Shown piece after piece: positions 22,710-32,871 of a stretch of 64,000 bases of DNA. Position 1 is the first letter of the stretch. Each line of letters opens with the position of its first letter. The notes beneath the pieces are model-generated. The model searched no databases. It had not been told where the DNA came from and saw nothing but the letters and a program-made list of their open reading frames with translations. Both the position numbers and the translations under genes were made by a program. This stretch comes from Bidens hawaiensis. Taxonomy: Eukaryota; Streptophyta; Magnoliopsida; Asterales; Asteraceae. The stretch is from contig JAIQDT010001651.1 of assembly GCA_021521415.1 (NCBI GenBank), forward strand, positions 372,001-436,000, given 5' to 3'.

Positions 22710-23169
22710 TGTAGGACCGATTCGGGACTCGGTTTCCCAACGATTCACGGGGCAACGTGTTAGAGTGCGGAATCCTCTAACACGGCGATTCGGTGGTGAT
22801 CAACGGGCACGTAGGTATGATTCCTAAAGGGGTTTGACGCCTAGGATTGGAGGAAACGACCAAGAACACGAAGAACGCTTGAGAGAGTTTCTGGAGGCTG
22901 CTGGTTCTGTGTTTTGCGTGAGTGTGTGTTCTGTTCCAAAACCTGTGTGAAATTTCCTAAGTAACGTTTATATATCGAAAACTGGTTCGATCGAATGAGT
23001 TACCCATTCGATCGAATGAGATCTGGTTCGATCGAATCAGTGACTGATTCGATCGAATCAGCTTCGTTTGACATTTTCAGTACGTTAACTTGGTTTCACG
23101 ATCGTTGGTTTCTTGTTGAACCAACCTGATAGAACTGGGGACATACATGTGACATTTCATGTCCTAACA
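22710..23169 (-). repeat. 3' LTR of element B
   Basis: 460 bp. On the minus strand it begins TGTTAGGACATG next to the polypurine tract and ends at 22710. It contains four exact TTCGATCGAA palindromes between 22985 and 23062, about 20 bp apart, followed in the sense direction by a TATATAAA box (22967-22974). Confidence 0.97.
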
Positions 23170-23180
23170 AACTCCCCCTT
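23170..23180 (-). other. Polypurine tract of element B (second copy 23231-23241)
   Basis: AAGGGGGAGTT on the minus strand directly before the 3' LTR. A second copy of the same 11-mer lies about 60 bp upstream (23231-23241). Repeated polypurine tracts are a known Sirevirus trait. Confidence 0.85.
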
Positions 23181-23560
23181 GGAGCCAGTTCTATTTGCTT
23201 GTAACCAATCGAGTTCTCTTGCTCGACCGTAACTCCCCCTTGGAGTTATCTCACTCTCTCTTTTCTCAAAACTAGTGGTGCATACGTTGCATCCACAAAC
23301 TCCTTTCTTCATGGAGTTCTCTCTTTACCAAATGGTACAGTCAGTCAGACTTACCATAGGTTCCGCATATCCTGAGAGGCTGTCAATTGGAAATTTTGGA
23401 TTAACATTTAAGCACAATTGTATTAGATTTGCAAAATTGACATTAAAGCATAATCTATCACAATATTCCAAATCATATTTCATTCAATTCAAAACAATTA
23501 CAACCAGAAGATTTAACTTTGAATTACAACAAGAAACAAGATAAACGATAGACATGACAA

Positions 23561-26500
23561 TTAATCTTCAGTTTCTTGGGCATACTTCTTCTGTTGTTCT
23601 TTCCAATTTGATCCTGCATGTATGTCATAGGCAAAGCAAATCCTAATGACATTTCTGTACGTTAACGCTTGCTTTATGTCTTCGGGAGCGTAAAGAATCT
23701 CTGTCTTGTACAACGTATAGACATCCTCCCTTGACAAATTTGTGAGCCACATTGGATCGAAAATACGAATTGTGCTCCAATTTCCATTGTCATTGAGCAC
23801 AATAACTGCCTCATGCAGTTTTCCATCATAGTACCAATGCCTGAATGATTTGTAGAAGTCCTGCTTCATCTTTCTAAGAGGAATCTTCTTCATTGTGAGT
23901 GGTGGCATGTACTTCAAAATAACTTTTGGCCTGTTGGTGATCGGATCGATCTCCTTTTTGCTTAGATATCTCTTCGGCCTTTGTGGTGTGATCATCTTCC
24001 ATTTTGTGTTGTACTCTTTTCGCAACACATTCTGATAATACGTGGCAAATGGAGATGAGTTGGCGTATAACAGATCAAGATAATTCAGACGGTTCAGATC
24101 ATGAGTAGGAAGGGTCTTCAAATCAGTAATACGTTGAAAGTATTCAACCCCCCTTTCTCTCTTGACAGCTACGCAGTTAAGATCCTTCAGACATGCCCAA
24201 GCGATAATTTCTCCTGAAGTTCTGCGACCCTTCATTTTATATGACGTTGTATGAGGAATGGTCGGCTTCGCTTGTTGTCTGGATCATATCTTCTCAAGAA
24301 TAGCATTGAATGCTTTCTTGCATTCCTCGGTTTTCTCTAAAAATTCGGCTTGATCCGCTTCAGAAGGCTGTTCCATATTGTTTGACCTTTCTTCAGCCTT
24401 TTTCTGTATTTCCTCCTCTGTTACATTTTGAAAGAAACTTGCAGAGTTAGGAAGATCGTCATTTTGAGACGTATAGTATTCAGGATACTCTTCCTTTGAC
24501 AATTCCATTTCAACGTCATCAAATTGAGGGGAATCGACGTGTGAGGGATCAGTGGCCGTAGATGATGATGATTCAGGTGTAGCAGCAGAAGAAGACGTTT
24601 GTTCTATTGGAGGCAAAGCCAGATACTTGCCTGTTTCTACGTTGGATAACTCAAACATTTGTTCCAATTCTTCTTCTGTGAAATTATGAGAAATTTCACC
24701 TTCTTCCAAGTCTCCACTTGTGAAGTTTCGCTGCTCATTTGGATTGTCCAGTAGAAACGTGAAAAATTCTGCTGCAGTTTTTGATTGCAGCGGTTGGACA
24801 TTAAACGGATCATCATCACCTGTTTGATTAAACAAACACAATGTAACAACAATTTTAAGTAAACATATGTAATATCATAAACATGAAATACAATATCATT
24901 ACATATGAAACTGAGTTTATACAAAAATCATCATTTAACAAGATTTAACATTTAAATCCTCACTACATTCACTCAATTCACTCTTTAATACCTTCACCAC
25001 CATCATCTGAAGAGTCAAGTTCGTCTGTGTCCACATCAACATTTGTTGGACCTTCCAAACATAGAACATCTCCTTTCAGTTCTGTTACTTTTGCCTCAAG
25101 GCTTAGATTCGACTCTCGTAGTTCCTTGATAGAAGAGCCCTGTTCGGCGACAGTCGCATTCAGCTGAGTGTTTTCAATTCTGAGCATGTCGTTTTCGGCT
25201 TGAAGTTTGGCAATCTGCTCATCTTTCAGTCGATTTTGCTCTTCTTGCCGTCTATTCAGCTCTTCTTGCTCAGTCTTGAACATGAACATCTTCATCATTG
25301 CCTTGTGAAGATCAGCTAGTTCTGTTGCAACCTGAGGAGGTATAGACATTTCTGGTTGAGGTTGAGTAGTCGGTTGTGGTGCTGATTGTGTTGCTGGTTG
25401 CTGTGTTGGTGGCGGTGCTTGTTGAACGGGAGGAGCAGCAGACGAAGTCCCAACTGATTGTAACGTTGGAGGACGTGGGAGATCAGAAAATAAACTACGA
25501 TACTTCCTTGTAACCTTCTTTTTTTGCCTTTTCGCAGACCTTTCTTCGCCCGCAATTATATCGGCCAGTTGCTCCTCGGCCCTAACCTCACCAGCAAAGT
25601 GCACATCCGATGCACTTGCTTCATCACCAGCATCCAGATCCTCAACGTTAAAGAATGAATCAGCCTCTTTTTCGGCATCTGTTCTGGTGTCTGCCGGTAC
25701 CGCCTCCTCCTCAGTGTCAGACTCGTCGCTGGTTTTCTGATAAGGTAAGTTCTCGACGTCTAAATCACTGGCGGCATTCCTCCACTTCCTCTTCGGAGGA
25801 GCCTTGTAAGACGAATTTGCCACGTGCCCAAAACACCTTTTGTGTGGTGGCCTTGTGGGGCGGTCCTTGTATGATTTTAATCGGTTGAGGGTTTCGTTCT
25901 TCATGTGGTCCAATTTCACCACATCACCCTCATTTTCTTTCAGTAAACCCGGAGCTTGATTATCGACGATCATTTGCACAAATCGCGGGTACTGTAGAAA
26001 CTTCTCACCCGCCCCTTGTTTTATTGTAATATTCTCCACCATATGGCTGAAGGTCATCTGCGAGAAGTTGTAGGGGCGGTTCATCACTAATGCAGCCATT
26101 GTAAACTGCATGCTTTCCCTCAATTTGTCAAAACTTGTTCTTTGAGGCCCTAAGCAGTGCATCACCACGTGTGCCAGATATTTGAACTCTGGACACAGAT
26201 TGGCTTTATGGAGTAGACCGGCATTTAGGTCACCGTCGTACTTCATTCTGGCAAAACAGCCTCTGGTTCCAGCAGGATGTAACATAGTAGGATCTGAATC
26301 AGAATCAACAAACCCACAGACTTCCCTAAGGATTTGGGCAGATACAACAATTTCATGCCCTCTAACAGTGGAGCGAATTACCGACGGCACAACTATTTTG
26401 TCGTGCGTGGCATTCCTCCAGAATTCCTGTTGAACTGACATGACGGGTTCAACTACCCTAGAGATAGGTCCGTGAATCCTGGACCGTTTCAGAAATTTGA

Positions 26501-26609
26501 TCACGGTTGCAAAGTCTTTCCCATGGCTTGCCTTTTCGTCAAGAAAGGCTACAATGTTGTGCTTGATTGATGTTTTGAAAGGCACAAAAACTTCTGCAAC
26601 TTCAGCCAT
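23561..26609 (-). CDS. Post-pol additional gene of element B (env position), predicted two coding exons
   Basis: Function unknown. Predicted coding exons are 26609-24992 and 24819-23561, joined in frame (2,877 nt, about 958 codons). The ATG at 26609 (MAEVAEVFVPF) lies 5 nt after a splice-acceptor-like AG; the frame is open further up, but this start matches A and H. Exon 1 holds the shared globular region (about residues 10-240: QEFWRNATHD, MKYDGDLNAGLLHKANLCP, HVVMHCLGP, NRPYNFSQMTFSHMVENI, LQYPRFVQMIVDN), an acidic stretch, a basic KRQKKK cluster, a Gln/Pro-rich linker, and a coiled coil (about residues 445-520). Exon 2 holds an acidic region and the C-terminal domain (FRHWYYDGKLHEAVIVLN, IRIFDPMWLTNLSRED). 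One TGA at 24284-24286 interrupts exon 2, after which the same frame stays open to the end. No clear signal peptide or membrane helix is seen. Whether it acts as an envelope-like, movement or regulatory protein is open. Confidence 0.7.
24820..24991 (-). other. Predicted 172-bp coding intron in the B post-pol gene
   Basis: Donor GGTGAAG|GTATTAAAG and acceptor TTTAATCAAACAG|GTGATGATG on the minus strand. Removing it joins two long reading frames in register across an Asp-rich junction (GEG then DDDPFN). Both flanking frames are open right up to the junction. Element A has uninterrupted sequence at the comparable place, so the intron may be gained in B or lost in A. Confidence 0.6.
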
Positions 26610-26614
26610 TTTAT

Positions 26615-27113
26615 CTGCAAACATAAACGTGTTAGAACGAACAGATATCAAAAAGACTGAATGCGTTTAACATTTTCAAACTTTCTGGACTGGTTCAATC
26701 GAATGAGCAAAGATTCGATCGAATGAGCTACTCATTCGATCGAGTGAGATCTAGTTCGATCACAGACAGTCGAATGAGATAGATATCACCTTTGACCTCT
26801 GATTCGATCGAACTACAGACCGAATAAGTCTCATTCGATCGAACAAGAGACTCGTTCGACCGAATAGACTGATTCGACTCCTTCAAACAGCAGCCCAGAA
26901 TTTGAAGAATCCCGATCGATATTTTCGATCGTTTTAAACTATACACAACACACAGATAGCATCGGTTGAGGTTTGTGACCATTTATCAACATTAAACTAC
27001 AAGTTTTAAACGGTTAAAAACAGTTTATTGTGCGTTTCTTTCTAATGTCCGTTTCCGAGAACAAAACGACCAAAAACTTGATCAAAACACGGTTATAATC
27101 CAAAAAATCTTAC
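26615..27113 (-). other. Predicted 5'-leader intron of the B post-pol gene
   Basis: Donor AAATAT|GTAAGATTTTTT at 27113 and acceptor TTTATGTTTGCAG ending at 26615, 5 nt before the ATG at 26609. The implied non-coding exon is about 100 nt downstream of the TATA box. The intron carries three exact TTCGATCGAA words and several variants (26700-26930). Confidence 0.55.
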
Positions 27114-27241
27114 ATATTTGTGATGTACGTGAAAAACAAAGTAAGATGAATGGATCAAAACGAGGGATTCGCGAAAACGATTTTGAGAGCAATTTTCTGG
27201 AAAATTTTTCGAACTATTCTGACCGATCGAATGAGTCTGAG

Positions 27242-27249
27242 TATTTATA
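27242..27249 (-). promoter_or_regulatory. Internal TATA box of element B, upstream of the post-pol gene
   Basis: TATAAATA on the minus strand, directly downstream of a 170-bp cluster with four exact TTCGATCGAA words plus variants (27260-27432). The B LTR has the same order: palindromes, then TATA. Confidence 0.6.
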
Positions 27250-27259
27250 CTGTTTCTGG

Positions 27260-27432
27260 ACTCATTCGATCGAATGGACTTGTTCGATTGGACCAATCGA
27301 TCGAATGTGAGTCTATTCGATCGAATAAGTCTCTCGCAACACCTCTCATTCTCACAACAACTGACTCGATCGAATCGGCTCATTCGATCGATTTATTCGA
27401 TCGAATAGCAACATATTCGATCGAATGAGGGA
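27260..27432 (-). promoter_or_regulatory. TTCGATCGAA palindrome cluster upstream of the internal TATA box of B
   Basis: Four exact TTCGATCGAA 10-mers and several one- or two-base variants, often extended to ATTCGATCGAATGAG. Exact copies number four per LTR, three in the leader intron and eight in the gag leader, and none was noticed in gag or pol. The restriction to control regions points to a regulatory or silencing-related role; this is an inference. Confidence 0.6.
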
Positions 27433-27449
27433 AAAACTTTGAAAAAATA

Positions 27450-29438
27450 AACTTTTAAACTTTTTATTCCCCGCCATCGATCGTGGTGCCTTTGAACCTG
27501 CAAGAAAACATAAACTTTTGACACTTGGTTAGTTTTTTTAGACATTTTCTGATAATGAGAGCTTAGTTCCTACAGAACATATAGACCATAAAACATTAGT
27601 AAACACACGGAAAAATATCAGGCACAACCATCTTTGGGTTTTCTTGCCACTTCTTCTTTCTTTCATGCACAGCCAGTTGCGCAGATAAACATTTAGCAAC
27701 CTGCATGAAGTTTTCTTTCATTCCTACACACTGGATAAACATTTAGTAGGAATAGACAGGGTTCAGACTACCTGTCACGATGATTTCTCATCGATTTTCA
27801 AACAACCAGAACTAAATAAAATGAAAAATAAATAGAAATAAAATCTTTTTGGTTTTTTTTTATAATATTCAAACTGAAATAAGCAACTGTACAAAATTTA
27901 AAGTACAATATTTTTGGTTGAGAATGATCTATAATAAGAAATCATACAGACTTATTTGACTATCTACTGAGACTTTTCGAGATTTTTCACATGTTTTTGA
28001 TTTTTCTTAATAAAAGAGTATACAATATTAAACTAGACATAATGAACATTCTTTTTGTGAGAAAGATCCGAACATGGGATCAGTACTGACATTGTAGCAC
28101 TCAGTAAGTTCAATATAATTTCTTTTGGTCGATACATATTACCGATGCGATTATGGGTATATTTGTCCATTTAAACTTAAACAAACATCCTCTCGTCTGT
28201 CAATGACCATTTGATAATTGCTTGTGATCACAGCTATGTATCCCACCATATTTTGATTGACTCATGTAGGACCTCACAACATATTGAACAGTCAAATCGG
28301 CGCATCTTAATTTTGACAAACTACCATAAGCTTATAGGATCCCCTTTGTTCGCTTAGACATGTTTTTCACATACGTGTTCGGTATTCATCTACTTGTCCC
28401 AAAATCATTTATTTTATTTTTTTTCAGGACATATCCAAGTTATCAGCGCTGTCCAGGTCGATACTTACGTATCACAGAGGGAGATAATAACTTTAGATAT
28501 ACCAGCATGGAAGAGCGCTGTCCAGGTCGATACTTACGTATCACAGAGGGAGATCATTCCAAAACCGGTGGAGCATAAGATATTTAATACAGATATCCAA
28601 GTTATCAGCGCTGTCCAGGTCGATACTTACGTATCACAGAGGGAGATAATAACTTTAGATATACCAGCATGGAAGAGCGCTGTCCAGGTCGATACTTACG
28701 TATCACAGAGGGAGATCATTCCAAAGCCGGTGGTGTATAAAATATTTAATACTCCTCCTTAATCAACGCATAAAGCATATGATTTAGAAGGGACTTTCGA
28801 TGAAAGCAGACCTGCAACACGAAGATCTAACATTCTTTATGAATTCAGGTTTTGGGGGAACCAATTTGGGCCGATGGTAATTCGTGTACGCTTGATAAGA
28901 CATATCCTCAATTGATATTGGTCTTTAGACAGTGACGTCTCGTCAATTTATTTTAGATGTACACCCATAGCTGACAATCTAAATGATTTAGATAGGTCAA
29001 ATCCAGACTCAATTCAGTAAGATAAGCCTACCAATATATCACATTAGTACTATGCATGACCAATTTTTCACTTTATATCTTTTTAACATCATGCTACTGT
29101 CAGTGTGCCATCACTTCCCAAAGGTTGGATACAATTTCTCATTTTCTGATTATTTGAATGTTTTTGGATTTTTTCAATATAAGGAAAATGAAAATAAGCT
29201 ATACAGAAATGAAAATCTTTTTGATGTCTCAGTATGATAGCGTCTGTGTACTATCATCTTTCTTGTAACAAGATCAACTTCTCAAAATTTTAAAATTTTT
29301 TTTTTGATGTTTTTGGGTTTTTGTATTTTATATTGTTTTTGGTTTTTCTTGAAACCTTTCTCCCCCTAAAAATTATAAAAACAAAATCTTTTTGGATTTT
29401 TTTCAAATTTTTAAGAAAAGAAAAAAATAAAAAACAAT
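27450..29438 (-). other. Non-coding region of B between pol and the internal promoter
   Basis: About 2 kb with no believable ORF. Contains AT-rich stretches with AAAAACAAAATCTTTTTGG-like words resembling the post-pol region of A, a polypurine-like AGGGGGAGAAAGG on the minus strand at about 29357-29369 right after pol, and the nested tandem repeat at 28431-28754. Confidence 0.6.
28431..28754. repeat. Nested tandem repeat, 2 x 162 bp, each with two copies of a 41-bp core
   Basis: A 162-bp unit starting ATATCCAAGTTATCAGCGCT occurs at 28431 and 28593 with only a few differences. Inside each unit a core of about 41 bp beginning AGCGCTGTCCAGGTCGATAC occurs twice, 69 bp apart, so the core starts at 28445, 28514, 28607 and 28676. 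ORFs seen across it repeat with the DNA and are not credible genes. Confidence 0.93.
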
Positions 29439-32400
29439 TTAAATGATATCTTCAGGAACATCATCTGATTGACGTTTAACGCCGTTGATCTCTAGCAAAT
29501 ATAAAAACCGTGGTTTGTCAAATGCTTTAGTGAAGAGATCAGCGCGTTGTTCCTGAGTGGGGATTTTTACCACATCGATTAACTTCTTTTCGTAACAGTC
29601 ACGAAGGAAGTGATATCGAATTTCGATGTGCTTCGTTTTGCTAAATTGGACAGGATTTTTGGTAATTGAAATTGCAGCAGAATTATCAAGAAATATGGGA
29701 GTAGTAGAACATTCAATACCGTAGTCACGCATCTGTTGCTGAATCCAAATAACTTGAGAACAGCAACTGGCAGCCGCTATATATTCCGCCTCAGCTGTTG
29801 AAGTGGAAACTGATGTCTGCTTTTTGCATTGCCACGTTACTAAACGACTTCCAAAGAACTGACATCCTGCTGTTGTTGATTTGTAATCGAGTTTACAACC
29901 ACCATAGTCCGAATCACTATACGCATGTAGATCAAAGTTATCATCATGAGGATACCAAAGACCCCAATCTGGAGTACCCTTCAGATAACGCAAAATTCTT
30001 TTGACTGCAATAAGATGGGAGACCTTCGGCTTTGACTGGTAACGTGCACAGAGACACGTAGCAAACATTATGTCCGGCCGAGAAGCAGTCAGGTACATTA
30101 GAGATCCGATGATCCCTCTATAGTGAGTTGGATTGATCAATTCACCCTTCTCGTCAGGATTAATCCCGTGATTAACCGCTAACGGAGTTCCCTGTGAAGA
30201 GGAACTCAACATCTCGAACCGTTTCAAGATGTCATTGACGTATTTTGTCTGGTGAATGAAGACACCGGAGTCTGTTTGATCAACCTGAAGTCCTAAGAAG
30301 AACTTCATCTCACCCATGGAGCTCATTTCAAATTTTTCTTGCATCACTTGTTCAAACTCCTTGCATAGTGTTTTATTCGTGGACCCGAAGATGATGTCGT
30401 CCACGTACACTTGTACCATAATGAGATCTCTTTCTTTCTCCTTTGTAAATAACGTGCAGTCGATCGTTCCTCTTCTGAACCCGTTGTTCAAAAGGTGTTT
30501 GGATAGTTCCTTGTACCAAGCTCTCGGGGCTTGGTGAAGACCATACAAAGCCTTGTTGAGCAGGTAGGCTTTGTCCTTGTGATTTGGGTCTTCAAAACCT
30601 GGAGGTTGTGCCACATATACGGTCTCTTCGATGTGACCGTACAAAAAGGCACTCTTGACGTCCATCTGATATACTTTGAATCTCTTGAAAGACGCATACG
30701 CCAGGAACATTCGGATTGCCTCCAAACGCGCAACCGGAGCATACACCTCATTGTAGTCTAGGCCTTCGATTTGCCTAAACCCTTGGACCACCAGGCGGGC
30801 TTTGTTGCGAACAATCACTCCACGATCGTCGCGTTTACATTTGAGTACCCACTTAGTGCCAATTTTCTTCTGTCCTTTGGGGAGATCCACCAGCTTCCAC
30901 ACACCAAGTCTCTTGAACTGCAATAATTCTTCTTGCATGGCTGAGACCCAGTTAGCGTCTTTCAACGCATCGGTGATGCTGTTTGGTTCTTCTTGTGCTA
31001 AGAAGCATTCATGGGCATTTAGCGCAACTGATCCTGACTCCATCATTTCAGTGTAGAGTCCAAAATTCAGCTGTCGACGTGTTTTGACACCCTGTTGAAT
31101 GTCCCCTATAATGTTGTCTTGTGGATGATCACGTTTAGTCCTAACCACCGGATTGTCAGGAACAACAACATTTTGTTCCAAGTTAGTTAAGTTCGGCTCA
31201 GGAACTGGAGCGGTTGGTGCCTCTGAAGTAGACGTTAGAGGCTGTTCTGCATTTGGCGCTTCCTGATTTGACGATGAAGGTTGTGGAGTAACCTGTGTCG
31301 GCGCCGAATGTACATCATCTGCTGCTGATTCATCTTCAGAGTCAGATTCGGATGACTCTTGAACTTGCTCGCTAGACTCTGTGGAGGAAGACGATGATGG
31401 ACCAGGATGAGGTGAAGATTGCTGTGATTCATCAGGAGGTGCATTTTGCGCCTCATACATCATCTGAATAGCAACCTCATACAGATTGAATGAGTTGAAC
31501 AATTTGTCAAAATCAAACAACCAGTCTTCTCCTGACCCCTTAGCTGGTTCTGTATAGCGTTGAACGTCGACATGGTACCATTCTTCAACTAATTTTGTTG
31601 ATCTGTTGAAGACCCTTTTGAGAGGTACACTGTAACCCAGAAAATAGCCGTTGATGATCTTCTCCTCGAACTTATTATCGACTTGCCTTTTAAGTAACGT
31701 GCAAAGAGCTCCAAATGGTTCCAGGTGCTCTAAATTAGGCCTCCTTCGTTGAAGAAGCTCGAAGCTTGTCTTGCCGTGGCGCTTGACAATGCCTACCCGA
31801 TTCAATGTGAAACAGGCGTTGGCAATTGCCTCACTCCAAAACGTGACAGGCAACACTGAGTCTGCTAACATTGTTCTAGCTGTCTCGATTAACGTTCGAT
31901 TTTTCCTTTCAGCAACCCCGTTCATTTGAGGAACGTACGGGGCACTGAACTCCTGAACAATGCCTCTTTCTTTGCAAAAGTTTTCAACATTCGCATTCTT
32001 AAACTCTGTCCTGTTATCTGAACGTATTCTCCGAACCTTCAGATTGTACTGTGACTCAAGAGTTGTAACCAGCAGATTTATGCACCCAAATGTCTCGGAC
32101 TTTGCTTTCAAGAAAAACACCCAAGAGAATCTCGAATATTCATCAGTAACCACTAGGCAGTATGAGTGCCCAGAGATACTCTTGACGCTTATTGGGCCAA
32201 AAAGATCCATATGAAGGAGTTCCAATGGTATATCAATCGAGTGGAAACTCTTAGACTTGTGGGACCTTTTTACTTGCTTTCCCGCTTTGCACTGCACACA
32301 CGAATCAGGGAGACGGAAACTTCTCAGATTAACTCCCTCAACTAGCCTGTTGTGCACAAGCTTATTCATGTTCCTGACATTAATGTGTCCTATCCGTTTA

Positions 32401-32849
32401 TGCCATATGACAGTATCACGTTCGGATGCCTTGGACACAAAACATGTCGCCGTTGGAGACGATGACCCTACCTTAGCCATATCCAGAATGTAGAGATCAC
32501 TCTGGCGTGCGGCTGACATTAAAACCTTGTCTTCAGGAATGGTGAATTCCTTAGCCAAGATGTGGCAGTCTCGGTCATCAAACATAACTTTGAAACCCTT
32601 GTCGCAGATTTGACTTATCGACAACAGGTTGTTCTCCAACTCCTTGATGAAATTAACCTTATCAAACGAAATTCGCCCATTTGAAACAATTCCTTGGGCC
32701 GTGATGTAACCACCTTGAGTTCCTGCAAAGGAAACTGCACCTCCTTTTATCTGTCTGACACTCGATAGGAGATTCATGTTTCCAGTCATGTGCCTGGAAG
32801 CTCCTGAGTCGATGATCCACATGTTGAATCTTGGATCATAAAGAGCAAC
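29439..32849 (-). CDS. Ty1/copia pol (protease, integrase, RT, RNase H), element B, intact
   Basis: About 1,140 codons without interruption; the frame can be entered after the TGTGCAG at 32850-32856 or from ATG 32882. In order: protease WIIDSGASRHMTG (DSG intact); GAG-pre-integrase and zinc motif WHKRIGHINVRNMNKL with CVQCKAGK; integrase core HMDLFGP, IRSDNRTEF, and PQMNGVAERKNRT carrying the catalytic Glu; RT from about residue 630 with motif A MDVKSAFL and [10 protein letters not shown]; RNase H with YSDSDYGG and STAEAEYIAAAS. These cut the polyprotein, copy RNA to DNA, degrade template RNA and integrate the copy. The Gly of the usual SDNGTEF is Arg, adjacent to a catalytic Asp and possibly harmful. 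pol lies in a different frame from gag, overlapping its end by 11 nt if ATG 32882 is used. Confidence 0.95.
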   Translation of the reverse strand, partial: VALYDPRFNMWIIDSGASRHMTGNMNLLSSVRQIKGGAVSFAGTQGGYITAQGIVSNGRISFDKVNFIKELENNLLSISQICDKGFKVMFDDRDCHILAKEFTIPEDKVLMSAARQSDLYILDMAKVGSSSPTATCFVSKASERDTVIWHKRIGHINVRNMNKLVHNRLVEGVNLRSFRLPDSCVQCKAGKQVKRSHKSKSFHSIDIPLELLHMDLFGPISVKSISGHSYCLVVTDEYSRFSWVFFLKAKSETFGCINLLVTTLESQYNLKVRRIRSDNRTEFKNANVENFCKERGIVQEFSAPYVPQMNGVAERKNRTLIETARTMLADSVLPVTFWSEAIANACFTLNRVGIVKRHGKTSFELLQRRRPNLEHLEPFGALCTLLKRQVDNKFEEKIINGYFLGYSVPLKRVFNRSTKLVEEWYHVDVQRYTEPAKGSGEDWLFDFDKLFNSFNLYEVAIQMMYEAQNAPPDESQQSSPHPGPSSSSSTESSEQVQESSESDSEDESAADDVHSAPTQVTPQPSSSNQEAPNAEQPLTSTSEAPTAPVPEPNLTNLEQNVVVPDNPVVRTKRDHPQDNIIGDIQQGVKTRRQLNFGLYTEMMESGSVALNAHECFLAQEEPNSITDALKDANWVSAMQEELLQFKRLGVWKLVDLPKGQKKIGTKWVLKCKRDDRGVIVRNKARLVVQGFRQIEGLDYNEVYAPVARLEAIRMFLAYASFKRFKVYQMDVKSAFLYGHIEETVYVAQPPGFEDPNHKDKAYLLNKALYGLHQAPRAWYKELSKHLLNNGFRRGTIDCTLFTKEKERDLIMVQVYVDDIIFGSTNKTLCKEFEQVMQEKFEMSSMGEMKFFLGLQVDQTDSGVFIHQTKYVNDILKRFEMLSSSSQGTPLAVNHGINPDEKGELINPTHYRGIIGSLMYLTASRPDIMFATCLCARYQSKPKVSHLIAVKRILRYLKGTPDWGLWYPHDDNFDLHAYSDSDYGGCKLDYKSTTAGCQFFGSRLVTWQCKKQTSVSTSTAEAEYIAAASCCSQVIWIQQQMRDYGIECSTTPIFLDNSAAISITKNPVQFSKTKHIEIRYHFLRDCYEKKLIDVVKIPTQEQRADLFTKAFDKPRFLYLLEINGVKRQSDDVPEDII

Positions 32850-32871
32850 CTGCACACAAAAAGCAAAAGGT

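Noticed and set aside
26690..27432. Regularly spaced TTCGATCGAA words considered as a CRISPR-like array
   Set aside because: The words are 10 bp, irregularly spaced and variable, lie in a plant retrotransposon, and have no cas genes. Promoter or palindrome words fit better.
28360..28762. Plus-strand ORFs with repeating peptide VQVDTYVSQREII
   Set aside because: They exist only because the underlying 162-bp and 41-bp DNA repeats have lengths that keep frames open. They lie antisense within B, with no start context or homology.
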